The notes beneath the pieces are model-generated. The model saw only the letters and a list, made by a program, of their open reading frames with translations. It was not told the DNA's origin and did not search any database. From Ideonella sp. (GTDB lineage Bacteria > Pseudomonadota > Gammaproteobacteria > Burkholderiales > Burkholderiaceae_C): a DNA stretch of 64,000 bases. The stretch covers positions 558,001 to 622,000 of the forward strand of contig JADKIA010000028.1 of NCBI GenBank assembly GCA_016721465.1. The letters run 5' to 3'. The position numbers were made by a program, and so were the translations under genes. Shown piece by piece: positions 45,577 through 54,529 of this stretch (position 1 is the stretch's first letter; each line of letters starts with the position of its first letter).

Positions 45577-46602
45577 ATGGACGAATTGACCTCACGCGCG
45601 CTGCTGTTGGATCTGTACCGAATGATGGCGCGCATCCGCGCGTTCGAGGACGCGGCCGAGATCGCCAGCCAGGGCGGCGTTGCCGCCTGGGGGCTGGATG
45701 CCAGTGCCAAGCCGGCCTTGGTGCGAGGGCCATTGCACCTGTCCACCGGCCAGGAGGCCGTGGCGGCGGGCGTGTGCCAGAACCTGCAGCGCGCCGACCT
45801 GCTCACCTCGACGCACCGCGGCCATGGCCATACGCTGGCCAAGGGGGCCCAGGTGGTGCCGATGATGTGCGAGCTGTTCGGGCGCGCCACCGGCACCAAC
45901 AAGGGCAAGGGCGGCTCCATGCACATCGCAGATTTCCAGGTGGGCATGCTCGGCGCCAATGGCGTCGTGGCCGCGGGCATTCCGATCGCAGTGGGTGCGG
46001 CGCACGCGCTCAAGATCCAGGGCCTGCCGCAGGTGGTGGCCTGCTTCTTCGGTGATGGGGCGGTGAATCGCGGGCCCTTCCTCGAAGGCCTGAACTGGGC
46101 CCAGGTCTACCAGCTGCCGGTGCTGTTCGTCTGCGAGGACAACCGCATCTCGGCCACCACGCCCACCGCGCCGATGACGGCCGGCAGCGGCTCGGCCGCG
46201 CGGGCGCAGAGCATGGGCGTGCAGGGCCGCACGGTGGATGGCAACGACGTGGTGGCGGTGCACGATGCGGCGCAGGCCTTGATTGCCGAGATCCGCGCCG
46301 GAGGGGGCCCGCGCTTCCTGCACGCAGTGACCTATCGCTTCAAGGGGCATGTGTCTGTGGACACCGCACCGTACCGCGACCCGGCCGAGGTGGCCGCCGC
46401 CAAGTTGAACGACCCGCTGACGCAGGCCCGCGCCAAGCTGCTCGCGCTTGGCGCCACGGCGGCGGCGGTCGATGCGATCGACGCGGCGGCGCGCGAGGAG
46501 ATCCAGTCCGCGCTGGCCCAGGCCGAGGCGGCGCCCTGGCCCGAGCCGGCCGAGGCCTATGACGACATCGTCAACACCGCAGGAGCCGGCCCATGGCATT
46601 GA
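45577..46602 (+). CDS. TPP-dependent dehydrogenase E1 alpha subunit (AcoA/PdhA-like)
   Basis: A 341-residue E1-alpha. GLHLSTGQE-like (PLHLSTGQEAVAAGV), HRGHGHTLAKG, KGKGGSMHI, and the TPP motif GDGAVNRG...EDN are complete. It pairs with the next gene as an acetoin/pyruvate-type E1. No E2 or E3 gene is adjacent, so it must use those of another complex or act with a different acceptor. The ATG at 45577 follows the operator-like palindrome. Confidence 0.87.
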   Translation: MDELTSRALLLDLYRMMARIRAFEDAAEIASQGGVAAWGLDASAKPALVRGPLHLSTGQEAVAAGVCQNLQRADLLTSTHRGHGHTLAKGAQVVPMMCELFGRATGTNKGKGGSMHIADFQVGMLGANGVVAAGIPIAVGAAHALKIQGLPQVVACFFGDGAVNRGPFLEGLNWAQVYQLPVLFVCEDNRISATTPTAPMTAGSGSAARAQSMGVQGRTVDGNDVVAVHDAAQALIAEIRAGGGPRFLHAVTYRFKGHVSVDTAPYRDPAEVAAAKLNDPLTQARAKLLALGATAAAVDAIDAAAREEIQSALAQAEAAPWPEPAEAYDDIVNTAGAGPWH

Positions 46603-47552
46603 TGACCTACGCACAGGCCGCGGCGGCCGCGCTGGGCGAGGCCATGGCCGCCGATGCCAAGGTGGTCGCGCTGGGTGAAGACCTGGGCCGTGGCGGCGTG
46701 TTCGGCCAGTACCGCGGCCTGCAGGAGCAGTACGGCGCGCACCGCATCATCGATACGCCGATCTCTGAATCCAACATCATGGGTGCCGCCGTGGGCATGG
46801 CGCTGACCGGCCTGCGCCCGGTGGTGGAGATGCGCGTCATCGATTTTGCGCTGTGTGCCATCGACGAGATCGTGAACCAGGCGGCCAAGAACCGCTTCAT
46901 GTTTGGCGGACAGGGCCGCGTGCCGCTGGTGATGCGCCTGCCCATCGGCATCTGGAGCGCCTCGGCGGCGCAGCACTCGCAGTCGCTCGAAGCCTGGTTC
47001 GCCCACATCCCGGGCCTGGTGGTGGTCACACCCGCCACACCGCAGGACAACCACGGCCTGCTGCGCGCGGCGCTGGCCAGTGGCGACCCGGTGGTCTACA
47101 TGGAGCACAAGGAGCTGTGGGCCCAGCAGGCCGACGTGGACACGTCGCTCAGCATCGCACTGGGCCAGGCCCGTGTCGCCCGGCCGGGCGATGACTTGAC
47201 GATCGTCACCTGGTCGCGTGGGGTGCAGCCCAGCCTCGACGCGGCGCAGGCGTTGGCCGAGGCCGGCGTTTCGGCCGAGGTGATTGACCTGCGCACGCTG
47301 TGGCCCTGGGACCGCGAGGCGGTGCTGGCCTCGGCGGCACGCACCCGGCGGCTGCTGGTGGTGCACGAGGCGGTGCAGGTGGCCGGTTTCGGCGCCGAAG
47401 TGGCGGCCGCGGTGGCCGAAGCCTTGCCGGGCGTGCGTGTCAAGCGCCTGGGGGCGCCGCGCATCCCGGTGGGCTATTCCAAGCCGCTGGAAGACCAGTC
47501 GCGCCTGACCGTCGACAAGGTGCTGCTGGCCGCTCGCGCCGTGTTGGCCTGA
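46593..47552 (+). CDS. TPP-dependent dehydrogenase E1 beta subunit (AcoB/PdhB-like)
   Basis: A 319-residue transketolase-like E1-beta: LGEDLGRGGVFGQYRGL, DTPISESNIMGAAVGMAL, FGGQGRVPLVMRLPIG, AQHSQSLEAWFAHIPGL and LIDLRTLWPWD-like VIDLRTLWPWD. It overlaps the alpha gene by 10 bp and begins MALMTYAQA. Substrate not predictable between acetoin, pyruvate and branched 2-oxoacids. Confidence 0.88.
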   Translation: MALMTYAQAAAAALGEAMAADAKVVALGEDLGRGGVFGQYRGLQEQYGAHRIIDTPISESNIMGAAVGMALTGLRPVVEMRVIDFALCAIDEIVNQAAKNRFMFGGQGRVPLVMRLPIGIWSASAAQHSQSLEAWFAHIPGLVVVTPATPQDNHGLLRAALASGDPVVYMEHKELWAQQADVDTSLSIALGQARVARPGDDLTIVTWSRGVQPSLDAAQALAEAGVSAEVIDLRTLWPWDREAVLASAARTRRLLVVHEAVQVAGFGAEVAAAVAEALPGVRVKRLGAPRIPVGYSKPLEDQSRLTVDKVLLAARAVLA

Positions 47553-47569
47553 ACGGCGCGGTCGACCGC

Positions 47570-48346
47570 ATGACGAACCCCGGCACGACGCCCGCGCGCA
47601 CCGCCATCGTCACTGGCTCGGCCAGTGGCATCGGCGCCGCCACGGTGCTCGAGCTTGCGCGGCTGGGCTACCGCACGGTGGGCATCGACATCAACCTGCC
47701 CGGTGCGCAGGCCACGGCCCACAAGGCCGAACACCTGCATGCGAACGGCAGTGCGCCCGGCCACCTGGCCCTGCACGCCGATGTCACCGACGAGCCGCGC
47801 CTGATGGCTGCGTTCGACGAAGCCTTGGCCTTTCTGGGCCAACTCGACGGCCTGGTCACCTGTGCCGGCGTCGCCGACACCACCGCCTTCATGGACCTGG
47901 GCGCCGACACCTTCCGCCGCCTGCATGAGGTGAACGTGATCGGCACCTTCGTCTGCATTCGCGAGGCGGCGCGGCGCATGCCCCATGGCGGCCGCATCTG
48001 CACGGTGGCCAGTGTGGCTGGCCTGCGTGGCGGCGGCCTGCTCGGTACCGCCGCCTACGCATCGAGCAAGGGCGCCGTGCTGGCGCTGACCAAGAATGCG
48101 GCGCGCGCGTTGGCGCCGATGGGCATCAGCGTCAACACCCTGGCGCCCGGCGCCACGCTCACGCCAATGATCGCCGAGCACTGGAAGGACCAGGCCCGCC
48201 GCACGCTGGTCGAATCCATGAGTGCCCTGCACCGCACCGCCCAGCCCATCGAGATGGCGGCGGCCATCGCCTTCCTGCTCTCGCCCCAGGCCAGCGCGAT
48301 CACCGGCACCACGCTGGTGGCCGACAACGGCCTGGCGATGTACTGA
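47570..48346 (+). CDS. Short-chain dehydrogenase/reductase
   Basis: A 258-residue classical SDR. TGSASGIG is the cofactor loop, HADVTDE an NAD-site Asp, CAGVAD the NAG-like motif, VASVAG the catalytic Ser and YASSKGAVLALTK the Tyr/Lys pair. It likely oxidises an alcohol to the carbonyl substrate of the E1 pair, as inferred from the operon. Confidence 0.87.
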   Translation: MTNPGTTPARTAIVTGSASGIGAATVLELARLGYRTVGIDINLPGAQATAHKAEHLHANGSAPGHLALHADVTDEPRLMAAFDEALAFLGQLDGLVTCAGVADTTAFMDLGADTFRRLHEVNVIGTFVCIREAARRMPHGGRICTVASVAGLRGGGLLGTAAYASSKGAVLALTKNAARALAPMGISVNTLAPGATLTPMIAEHWKDQARRTLVESMSALHRTAQPIEMAAAIAFLLSPQASAITGTTLVADNGLAMY

Positions 48347-48381
48347 CTGCCCCTTCACAAACCCCTCATTGGAGACGCCCC

Positions 48382-49395
48382 ATGACCATCGCTCGCCGTC
48401 AATTCGTTCAAGGCCTTGCCGCCACCGGTGCGCTGGCCGCTGCCAGCCAGCCCGTGTTCTCGCAGACCGCACCGATCACGCTGAAGTGGGCCAACAACAT
48501 CCCCGTCACGCACCCCAGCAACGTGCGCATCCGCGAGGCGGTGGAAAACATCAAGAAGGACACCAATGGCAGGGTCGACATCCAGGTGTTCCCGAACAAC
48601 CAGCTCGGTGGCGACACCGACATGCTGTCGCAGGTGCGCTCGGGCGCGATCGACATCTTCCCGCTGTCGGGCCTGATCCTGCAGACGCTGGTGCCGCTGG
48701 CCGGCATCAACGGCCTGGCCTTCGCGTTCAAGGACTACCAGACCGTGTGGGCCGCGATGGACGGCGACCTGGGTGCCTACGTGCGCGCGGCGATCAACAA
48801 GGTCAACCTGCATGTGTTCGACCGCTGCCTGGACAACGGCTACCGCAACATCACCAGCAGCACCAAGCCGATCAACACCGCGGCCGACCTGAAGGGCTTC
48901 AAGATCCGCGTGCCCGTGAGTCCGCTGTGGACCTCGATGTTCAAGGCGCTGGAAGCCTCGCCGGCCAGCATCAACTTCAGCGAGGTCTACTCGGCGCTGC
49001 AGACCAAGGTGGTCGAAGGCCAGGAGAACCCGCTGGCCGTGATCGACCTGGCCAAGTTGTATGAGGTGCAGAAGTATTGCTCCATGACCGGCCACATGTG
49101 GGACGGCCAATGGGTGCTGGCCAACGGCAAGCGTTGGGCCTCGCTGCCCGCCGACGTGCAGGCCGTGATCACCAAGCATGTGACCGACGCGGTGATGAAG
49201 CAGCGCGACGACATCCGGCGCCTGAACAACGGCCTGGAAGCGCAACTCAAGGCCAAGGGCCTGGTCTTCAACTACCCCGAGAACAAGAGCTTCCGCGACG
49301 CGCTGTCCAAGGCGGGGTTCTACAAGGAGTGGCGCGGCAAGTTCGGCGACGAGGCCATGGCCAAGCTGGAGAAGTATTCGGGCAAGTTGGTCTGA
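48382..49395 (+). CDS. TRAP transporter solute-binding protein (DctP family)
   Basis: A 337-residue periplasmic receptor. It starts MTIARRQFVQGLAATGALAA, a twin-arginine-like or Sec signal, followed by a DctP fold with LKGFKIRVPVSPLWTSMFKALEASP and FSEVYSALQTKVVEGQENPL. It feeds the fused membrane component encoded next. It binds an organic acid or related solute. Confidence 0.9.
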   Translation: MTIARRQFVQGLAATGALAAASQPVFSQTAPITLKWANNIPVTHPSNVRIREAVENIKKDTNGRVDIQVFPNNQLGGDTDMLSQVRSGAIDIFPLSGLILQTLVPLAGINGLAFAFKDYQTVWAAMDGDLGAYVRAAINKVNLHVFDRCLDNGYRNITSSTKPINTAADLKGFKIRVPVSPLWTSMFKALEASPASINFSEVYSALQTKVVEGQENPLAVIDLAKLYEVQKYCSMTGHMWDGQWVLANGKRWASLPADVQAVITKHVTDAVMKQRDDIRRLNNGLEAQLKAKGLVFNYPENKSFRDALSKAGFYKEWRGKFGDEAMAKLEKYSGKLV

Positions 49396-49411
49396 TCGGC
49401 CGCACGAGCCC

Positions 49412-51271
49412 ATGCAAGCGGCAGCGCCCACCAGCACGTCCCCACGCAACGCCGGGTGGGTGGCGTTCGACCGAGCATTGGCGCTGATCACCGAGATCCC
49501 TGCGGCGCTGCTGGTGGCGCTGGAGACGGTGATCCTGTTTGCCGGCGTCGTCTCGCGCTATGTGTTCAATGCGCCGCTGACCTGGTCGGACGAACTGGCC
49601 TCGATCCTGTTCCTGTGGCTGGCGATGCTGGGCGCGGTGATTGCATTGCGGCGCGACGAGCACATGCGCCTGACCACCTTCATCGGCATGATGGCGCCGC
49701 GTCGGCGTGCCTGGGTCGAGGCGCTGGGCGTGGTGGTGGTGGTGCTGTTCGCGCTGCTGATGCTGGAGCCGGCGTACGAGCACTTCGTCGACCAGTGGGT
49801 GGTGATGAGCCCGGCGCTGGATTGGCACGACGGTGTGCGGGTCGGGGCCATCGGCGTGGGCTGTGTGCTGCTGCTGCTGATCGCGCTGGCGCGCCTGGCC
49901 GAGCGGGCATCCTTGAAGGACGCGCTCGGTGGCCTGGCGGTGGTGGCTGCGCTGGTCGTGGTGGGTTGGATGCTCAAGCCCTGGCTCACCTCGCTGGGCA
50001 ACCTGAACCTGCTGCTGTTCTTCGTCATCCTGGTGGGCGTCTGCGTGGTCTTGGGCCTGCCCATTGCCTTTGCCTTCGGCATCGCCACGCTGGCCTACCT
50101 GGCGCTCACCACGTCCACGCCGCTGACCATCGTCGTCAGCCGCATGGACGAGGGCATGTCGCACATCATCCTGCTGTCGGTACCGCTGTTCGTGTTCCTG
50201 GGCTCGTTGATCGAGATGACCGGCCTGGCGCGGGCCATGGTGGATTTTCTGGCGGCGCTGATCGGCCATGTGCGCGGCGGCCTGCAGTACGTGCTGCTGG
50301 GCGCGATGTACCTGGTGTCGGGCATCTCCGGCTCCAAGGCGGCGGACATGGCCGCCGTGGCACCGGCCCTGTTCCCCGAGATGAAGAAGCGCGGCGCGGC
50401 CGAAGGCGACCTGGTGGCGCTGCTGTCGGCGTCCGGCGCGATGAGCGAAACCATCCCGCCAAGCCTGGTGCTCATCACCATTGGCGCGGTCACCGGGGTG
50501 TCCATCGCCGCGCTGTTCACCGGCGGGCTGCTGCCGGCGGTGGTGGGCATGATCGCGCTGGGCGTGGTGGTGTATTTCCAGTCGCGTGGCGAGGACATGA
50601 GCGGCGTTACCAAGGCCACCGGCGCGCAGATCCGCAAGGCGCTGTGGGTGGCTGTGCCGGCGCTGGCACTGCCCTTCGTGATCCGCACCGTGGTGGTCGA
50701 GGGCGTGGCCACCGCCACCGAGGTGTCCACGGTGGGCATCGTCTACACGGTGATCGCCGGCCTGGTGGTGTACCGCCAGTTCAACTGGAAGCGCATCGTG
50801 CCCATGCTGGTGGAAACGGCGTCGCTGTCCGGTGCCATCCTGCTGATCATCGGCTGCGCCACGGCCATGGCCTGGGCGCTCACGCAGTCGGGCTTCTCGC
50901 GCTCGCTGGTCGACGTGATGGCCAACGTGCCCGGCGGCAAGTACGGCTTCATGGCGATCTCGGTGCTGGCCTTCACCATCCTGGGCAGTGTGCTCGAAGG
51001 CATCCCGGCCATCGTGCTGTTCGGGCCGCTGCTGTTTCCCGTGGCGCGCGCGCTGGGCATCCACGAGGTGCACTACGCCATGACGGCGATCTTTGCCATG
51101 GGCCTGGGCCTGTTCACACCGCCGTTCGGCGTGGGCTTCTATGCCGCCTGCGCCATCGGCAAGGTGCCACCGGACAAGGCCATCGGCCGCGTCTGGCCTC
51201 ACCTGGGGGCGCTGTTCCTGGCCCTCATCGTCATCGCCGCGATCCCCTGGATTTCCATCGGCTTCCTCTGA
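49412..51271 (+). CDS. Fused TRAP transporter permease (DctQ-DctM)
   Basis: A 619-residue membrane protein. The first about 180 residues are the small DctQ part (FAGVVSRYVFNAPLTWSDELASILFLWLAMLGAVIALRRDEHM), and the rest is the large DctM part with GLPIAFAFG, SGISGSKAADMAAVAPAL and FTPPFGVGFYAACAIGK. Fusion of the two is known in the family. It should import the solute caught by the binding protein with sodium. Confidence 0.9.
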   Translation: MQAAAPTSTSPRNAGWVAFDRALALITEIPAALLVALETVILFAGVVSRYVFNAPLTWSDELASILFLWLAMLGAVIALRRDEHMRLTTFIGMMAPRRRAWVEALGVVVVVLFALLMLEPAYEHFVDQWVVMSPALDWHDGVRVGAIGVGCVLLLLIALARLAERASLKDALGGLAVVAALVVVGWMLKPWLTSLGNLNLLLFFVILVGVCVVLGLPIAFAFGIATLAYLALTTSTPLTIVVSRMDEGMSHIILLSVPLFVFLGSLIEMTGLARAMVDFLAALIGHVRGGLQYVLLGAMYLVSGISGSKAADMAAVAPALFPEMKKRGAAEGDLVALLSASGAMSETIPPSLVLITIGAVTGVSIAALFTGGLLPAVVGMIALGVVVYFQSRGEDMSGVTKATGAQIRKALWVAVPALALPFVIRTVVVEGVATATEVSTVGIVYTVIAGLVVYRQFNWKRIVPMLVETASLSGAILLIIGCATAMAWALTQSGFSRSLVDVMANVPGGKYGFMAISVLAFTILGSVLEGIPAIVLFGPLLFPVARALGIHEVHYAMTAIFAMGLGLFTPPFGVGFYAACAIGKVPPDKAIGRVWPHLGALFLALIVIAAIPWISIGFL

Positions 51272-51320
51272 TTCCGCCGGGCTCGCCGCTTGTTGCGCCG
51301 AGCCCACCAACGCCCAGACC

Positions 51321-51842
51321 ATGGCCGACGCCCCTCAGCACGACCCGCATGCCCCCCACACGCCGTTCTCGGGCCGTGCGTTGCGCGGCGCACTCGGCCG
51401 ATTCGGCACCGGCGTGACCATCGTCACCTGCCTGGACGCCGCCGGCCGCCGCGTGGGCCTCACGGCCAATTCGTTCAACGCCCTGTCGCTGAGCCCGCCG
51501 ATGGTGCTGTGGTCGCTGCGCCTGGCCAGCCCCAGCCTGCCGGCGTTCAGGGCGGCAGGGCATTTCGCGATCAACGTGCTGGCCGAAGCGCAGGTCCATC
51601 TGTCCCGGCGCTTTGCTTCGCCCGTGGCCGACAAGTTTGCCGAGGGGCAGTGGACGAGCGGCGAGGGTGGCGCACCGGTGCTGGACGGCAGTGCCGCGGT
51701 GTTCGAGTGCCAGGCCGAGGCGCAGCACGATCACGGCGACCACGTGCTGTTCATCGGCCGCGTGGTGCGCATCGCCGAGCATGCGCTGCCGCCGCTGTTG
51801 TTCCACGGCGGCCACTATCGCAAGTTGGGCGAGGGGGTCTGA
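51321..51842 (+). CDS. Flavin reductase-like FMN-binding protein
   Basis: A 173-residue flavin reductase domain protein: RGALGRFGTGVTIVTC, GLTANSFNALSLSPPMVLWSL, FAINVLAEAQ and a terminal HGGHYRKLG. Relatives supply reduced FMN/FAD to two-component monooxygenases. No monooxygenase partner is adjacent. It is the last gene of the TRAP cassette. Confidence 0.87.
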   Translation: MADAPQHDPHAPHTPFSGRALRGALGRFGTGVTIVTCLDAAGRRVGLTANSFNALSLSPPMVLWSLRLASPSLPAFRAAGHFAINVLAEAQVHLSRRFASPVADKFAEGQWTSGEGGAPVLDGSAAVFECQAEAQHDHGDHVLFIGRVVRIAEHALPPLLFHGGHYRKLGEGV

Positions 51843-51848
51843 GGCTCG

Positions 51849-54482
51849 TCAGTGAATCAGCGCGGGGCGTTGCCGCTCGATCAGATCGGGCACCAGCGCG
51901 GTTTCGGCCCGGTGGCCTTGAAGCAGCTTGTCGATGCCCTCGGCGGGCAGGGGCCGCGAGAGGTGGTAGCCCTGCCCGATGTCGCAGCCCAGGTCGCGCA
52001 GCAACTCCAACTGAACGGCGGTCTCGATGCCTTCGGCGATGACCTCCTTGCCCAGCGATGACCCGAGCAGCACGATGGCGCGGATCACCGCCGCCTCCTT
52101 GCTGTTGGGCCTCAAGTTGCGCACGAAGGACATGTCGATCTTCAGGCTGTCGATCGGCAGCACGGACAGGTGGCTGAGCGAAGAGTAGCCCGTGCCGAAG
52201 TCGTCCACGCTCAGGCCCACGCCCAGCTGGCGCAACTCGGTGAGCGTGGCCATGGCCGCCGACAGTTGCGCCATCAGGATGTTCTCGGTGAGCTCGATCA
52301 CCAGGTGACGTGGCAACAGTCCGGCCGCCAGCAGCGCATGCTTGACGCGCAGCACGAAGCCCGGGTCGGCCACGTCCTTGGCCGCCACGTTCACGTGCAT
52401 GGTCAGTCCAGCGAACTGCGCGCCCTCGGCGTGCCAGGCGTTCAGGCGCACACAGGCCTCGCGCAGCACGCGTTCCGTGAGGGCGGTGATCAGCCCCGAC
52501 TCTTCGGCGATGGGAATGAACGTGGCCGGGCTCACCACGCCCAGCTCCGGGTGAACCCAGCGGCACAGCGCTTCGAAACCGATGAGTCGGCCGCTGCGCA
52601 GCTCGTACAGCGGCTGGTAGGCGATGCCCAGGCCTTCGGGGCTGTGCAAGGCCAGGCGCAGGTCGTTCTCCAGGCGCACCCGGTTGGCCACCTCGGTGTG
52701 CAGGTGCACGTCGAACAGCGCGTAGCGCGCCTTGCCGTCGGCCTTGGCGCGGTACATCGCGATGTCGGCATCGCGCAGCATGTCTTCGGGGCGCGTGTAG
52801 CCCATGCTGCTGAAGGTGATGCCCATGCTCGCGGTGGCGGTGATCTCCAGCCCGCGCAACTGCAGCGGTTCGCGCAGGCTGTCCAGCAGGCGTTGGGCCA
52901 GCTCCAAGGCATCGCTGTCGCGGTTCAGGCCGGTGGCCAGGATGGCAAACTCGTCACCACCCAGTCGCGCCAACATGTCGCCCGAGCGCAGGCCACGTGC
53001 CAGTGTCTGCGACGCCTGGACCAGGAACTCGTCACCCACGGTGTGGCCCTTGCTGTCGTTGATCAGCTTGAAGCGGTCGAAGTCGAGAAACAACACGGCA
53101 AATGCGCGTCCGGGGCCGGTCTCGGCACGCGCGATGGCCAGCGCCAGCGCCTCGTGAAAGCGCTCGCGGTTGGGCAACCCGGTGAGCTTGTCGTGGAAGG
53201 CGCGATGCTGCAGCTCGGCCTCGGCGCGGCGCCGCGCGGTGATGTCCTGCACCTGCAGGATCAGGCAAGGGCCCTCGCTGCCCGGGTCCGAGAACAGGCT
53301 GCAGCTGATCGTCACCCACAGCTCGGCGCCATCGGCTCGCCGGCAGCACAGGTCCAGCGGCAGGATGTTCTCGTCGAAGCGTGCCACCTGAAGCAGCGTG
53401 GCCTCGAGGCGCTGCAGGTCCATCGGCGAGACGACGACGCCCAGGTGTTGGCCATTCAAGGCTTTCGGCGCGCAACCCAGCAGCGTGGTCAGCGCCGGGT
53501 TGGCCTGGTGGATCTCGCCATCGAGCGACACCATGGCCATGCCGATGGAGGCATGCGTGAACGCACTGTGAAACCGGCGTTCCGACACCTGCAGCTCCGC
53601 CATGTGCTGGGCCGCGAGCTCGACCTCGCGCTCTCGCGCCTGCGCGGCGGCGAGTTCGGCCTCACGCTCCAGCGCCTGGGCGGCCGTGAGGCGCGCGGCT
53701 TCGTCGGCCTCCTGTTGGCGGGTGAAGAAGTGCAGCGTGGTCAGCAGCAGGGCGATGATGGGCACGATGCCCAGCATCACCGTCAGGCCCGCCTGGCGCT
53801 GGGTGATGAACAGCATCGCCGCGATGGCGGCCGAGCCGGCGCTCGCGCTGGCCACCCAGCCGAACATGCCGACGAAGTCGGCCCAGCGCAGTGGCTCGCC
53901 GTGTTTGAGCCGAGCCACCGTGGACATCAGCAGCGCGTTGCAGGCGAAGTACAGCAGCGCAAAGGCCATCGAGACCAACACCAGCACAGTGGAGTGCTCG
54001 ATGCGCTCCAGTGCCAGCCTGGCCACCACGCTTTCGAGCGCGTGGCCGCAGGCATACATGGCGAAGGCGGCGATCGTGGCGCTGCCCAGTCGCGTCGTCC
54101 AGCGGCGCGTGCTGCGCCAGGCGGACACCAGCGCTTCGAGCCCGGCCGCCAGGCAACCGGCCTCCGGGCCGATGCTGAGCAGCAGCAGGAAGATGAACAC
54201 ATCGCCGATCGTGAACACCTGGTTGGTGCGCGGGATCTTCAGCGGGACCAGGGCCATCACCATGGCCAGCAACAGCCCGCCGGCGAACTGCAACAGTGGA
54301 GCGACGGGCAGGGCCGCCACCTGCCAGGCCGAGTGCAGGGCGGCGCCCGTGCCCAGCACCACCATGACCCACCAATACACCGCGGCGCCGCGGTTGTAGT
54401 CCGGCATCAGCGCCGCATGCAGCCGCCGCATCGCATTGGGCGATGCGGCGGGCAGGGTGCGGGCTTCGCGGGGGTCAGACAT
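51849..54482 (-). CDS. Membrane PAS-GGDEF-EAL protein, copy 1
   Basis: An 877-residue cyclic-di-GMP enzyme. The N terminus (about 25-265) is an unrecognised multi-helix membrane domain containing ALMPDYNRGAAVYWW and IGDVFIFLLLLSIGPEAG. A coiled coil, then a PAS domain (about 290-420), a GGDEF domain with intact RLGGDEF near 508, and an EAL domain with FEALCRW, DDFGTGYSSLSHL and EGIET follow. Both enzymatic motifs look complete. It starts 47 bp after the S8 protease stop and is in the same transcript; its membrane domain is shared with copy 2. Confidence 0.9.
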   Translation of the reverse strand: MSDPREARTLPAASPNAMRRLHAALMPDYNRGAAVYWWVMVVLGTGAALHSAWQVAALPVAPLLQFAGGLLLAMVMALVPLKIPRTNQVFTIGDVFIFLLLLSIGPEAGCLAAGLEALVSAWRSTRRWTTRLGSATIAAFAMYACGHALESVVARLALERIEHSTVLVLVSMAFALLYFACNALLMSTVARLKHGEPLRWADFVGMFGWVASASAGSAAIAAMLFITQRQAGLTVMLGIVPIIALLLTTLHFFTRQQEADEAARLTAAQALEREAELAAAQAREREVELAAQHMAELQVSERRFHSAFTHASIGMAMVSLDGEIHQANPALTTLLGCAPKALNGQHLGVVVSPMDLQRLEATLLQVARFDENILPLDLCCRRADGAELWVTISCSLFSDPGSEGPCLILQVQDITARRRAEAELQHRAFHDKLTGLPNRERFHEALALAIARAETGPGRAFAVLFLDFDRFKLINDSKGHTVGDEFLVQASQTLARGLRSGDMLARLGGDEFAILATGLNRDSDALELAQRLLDSLREPLQLRGLEITATASMGITFSSMGYTRPEDMLRDADIAMYRAKADGKARYALFDVHLHTEVANRVRLENDLRLALHSPEGLGIAYQPLYELRSGRLIGFEALCRWVHPELGVVSPATFIPIAEESGLITALTERVLREACVRLNAWHAEGAQFAGLTMHVNVAAKDVADPGFVLRVKHALLAAGLLPRHLVIELTENILMAQLSAAMATLTELRQLGVGLSVDDFGTGYSSLSHLSVLPIDSLKIDMSFVRNLRPNSKEAAVIRAIVLLGSSLGKEVIAEGIETAVQLELLRDLGCDIGQGYHLSRPLPAEGIDKLLQGHRAETALVPDLIERQRPALIH

Positions 54483-54529
54483 GTCGCGGTGTCAAGGGGG
54501 CGGCGCATGGGCGCCGGCAAGCTTCGTTG

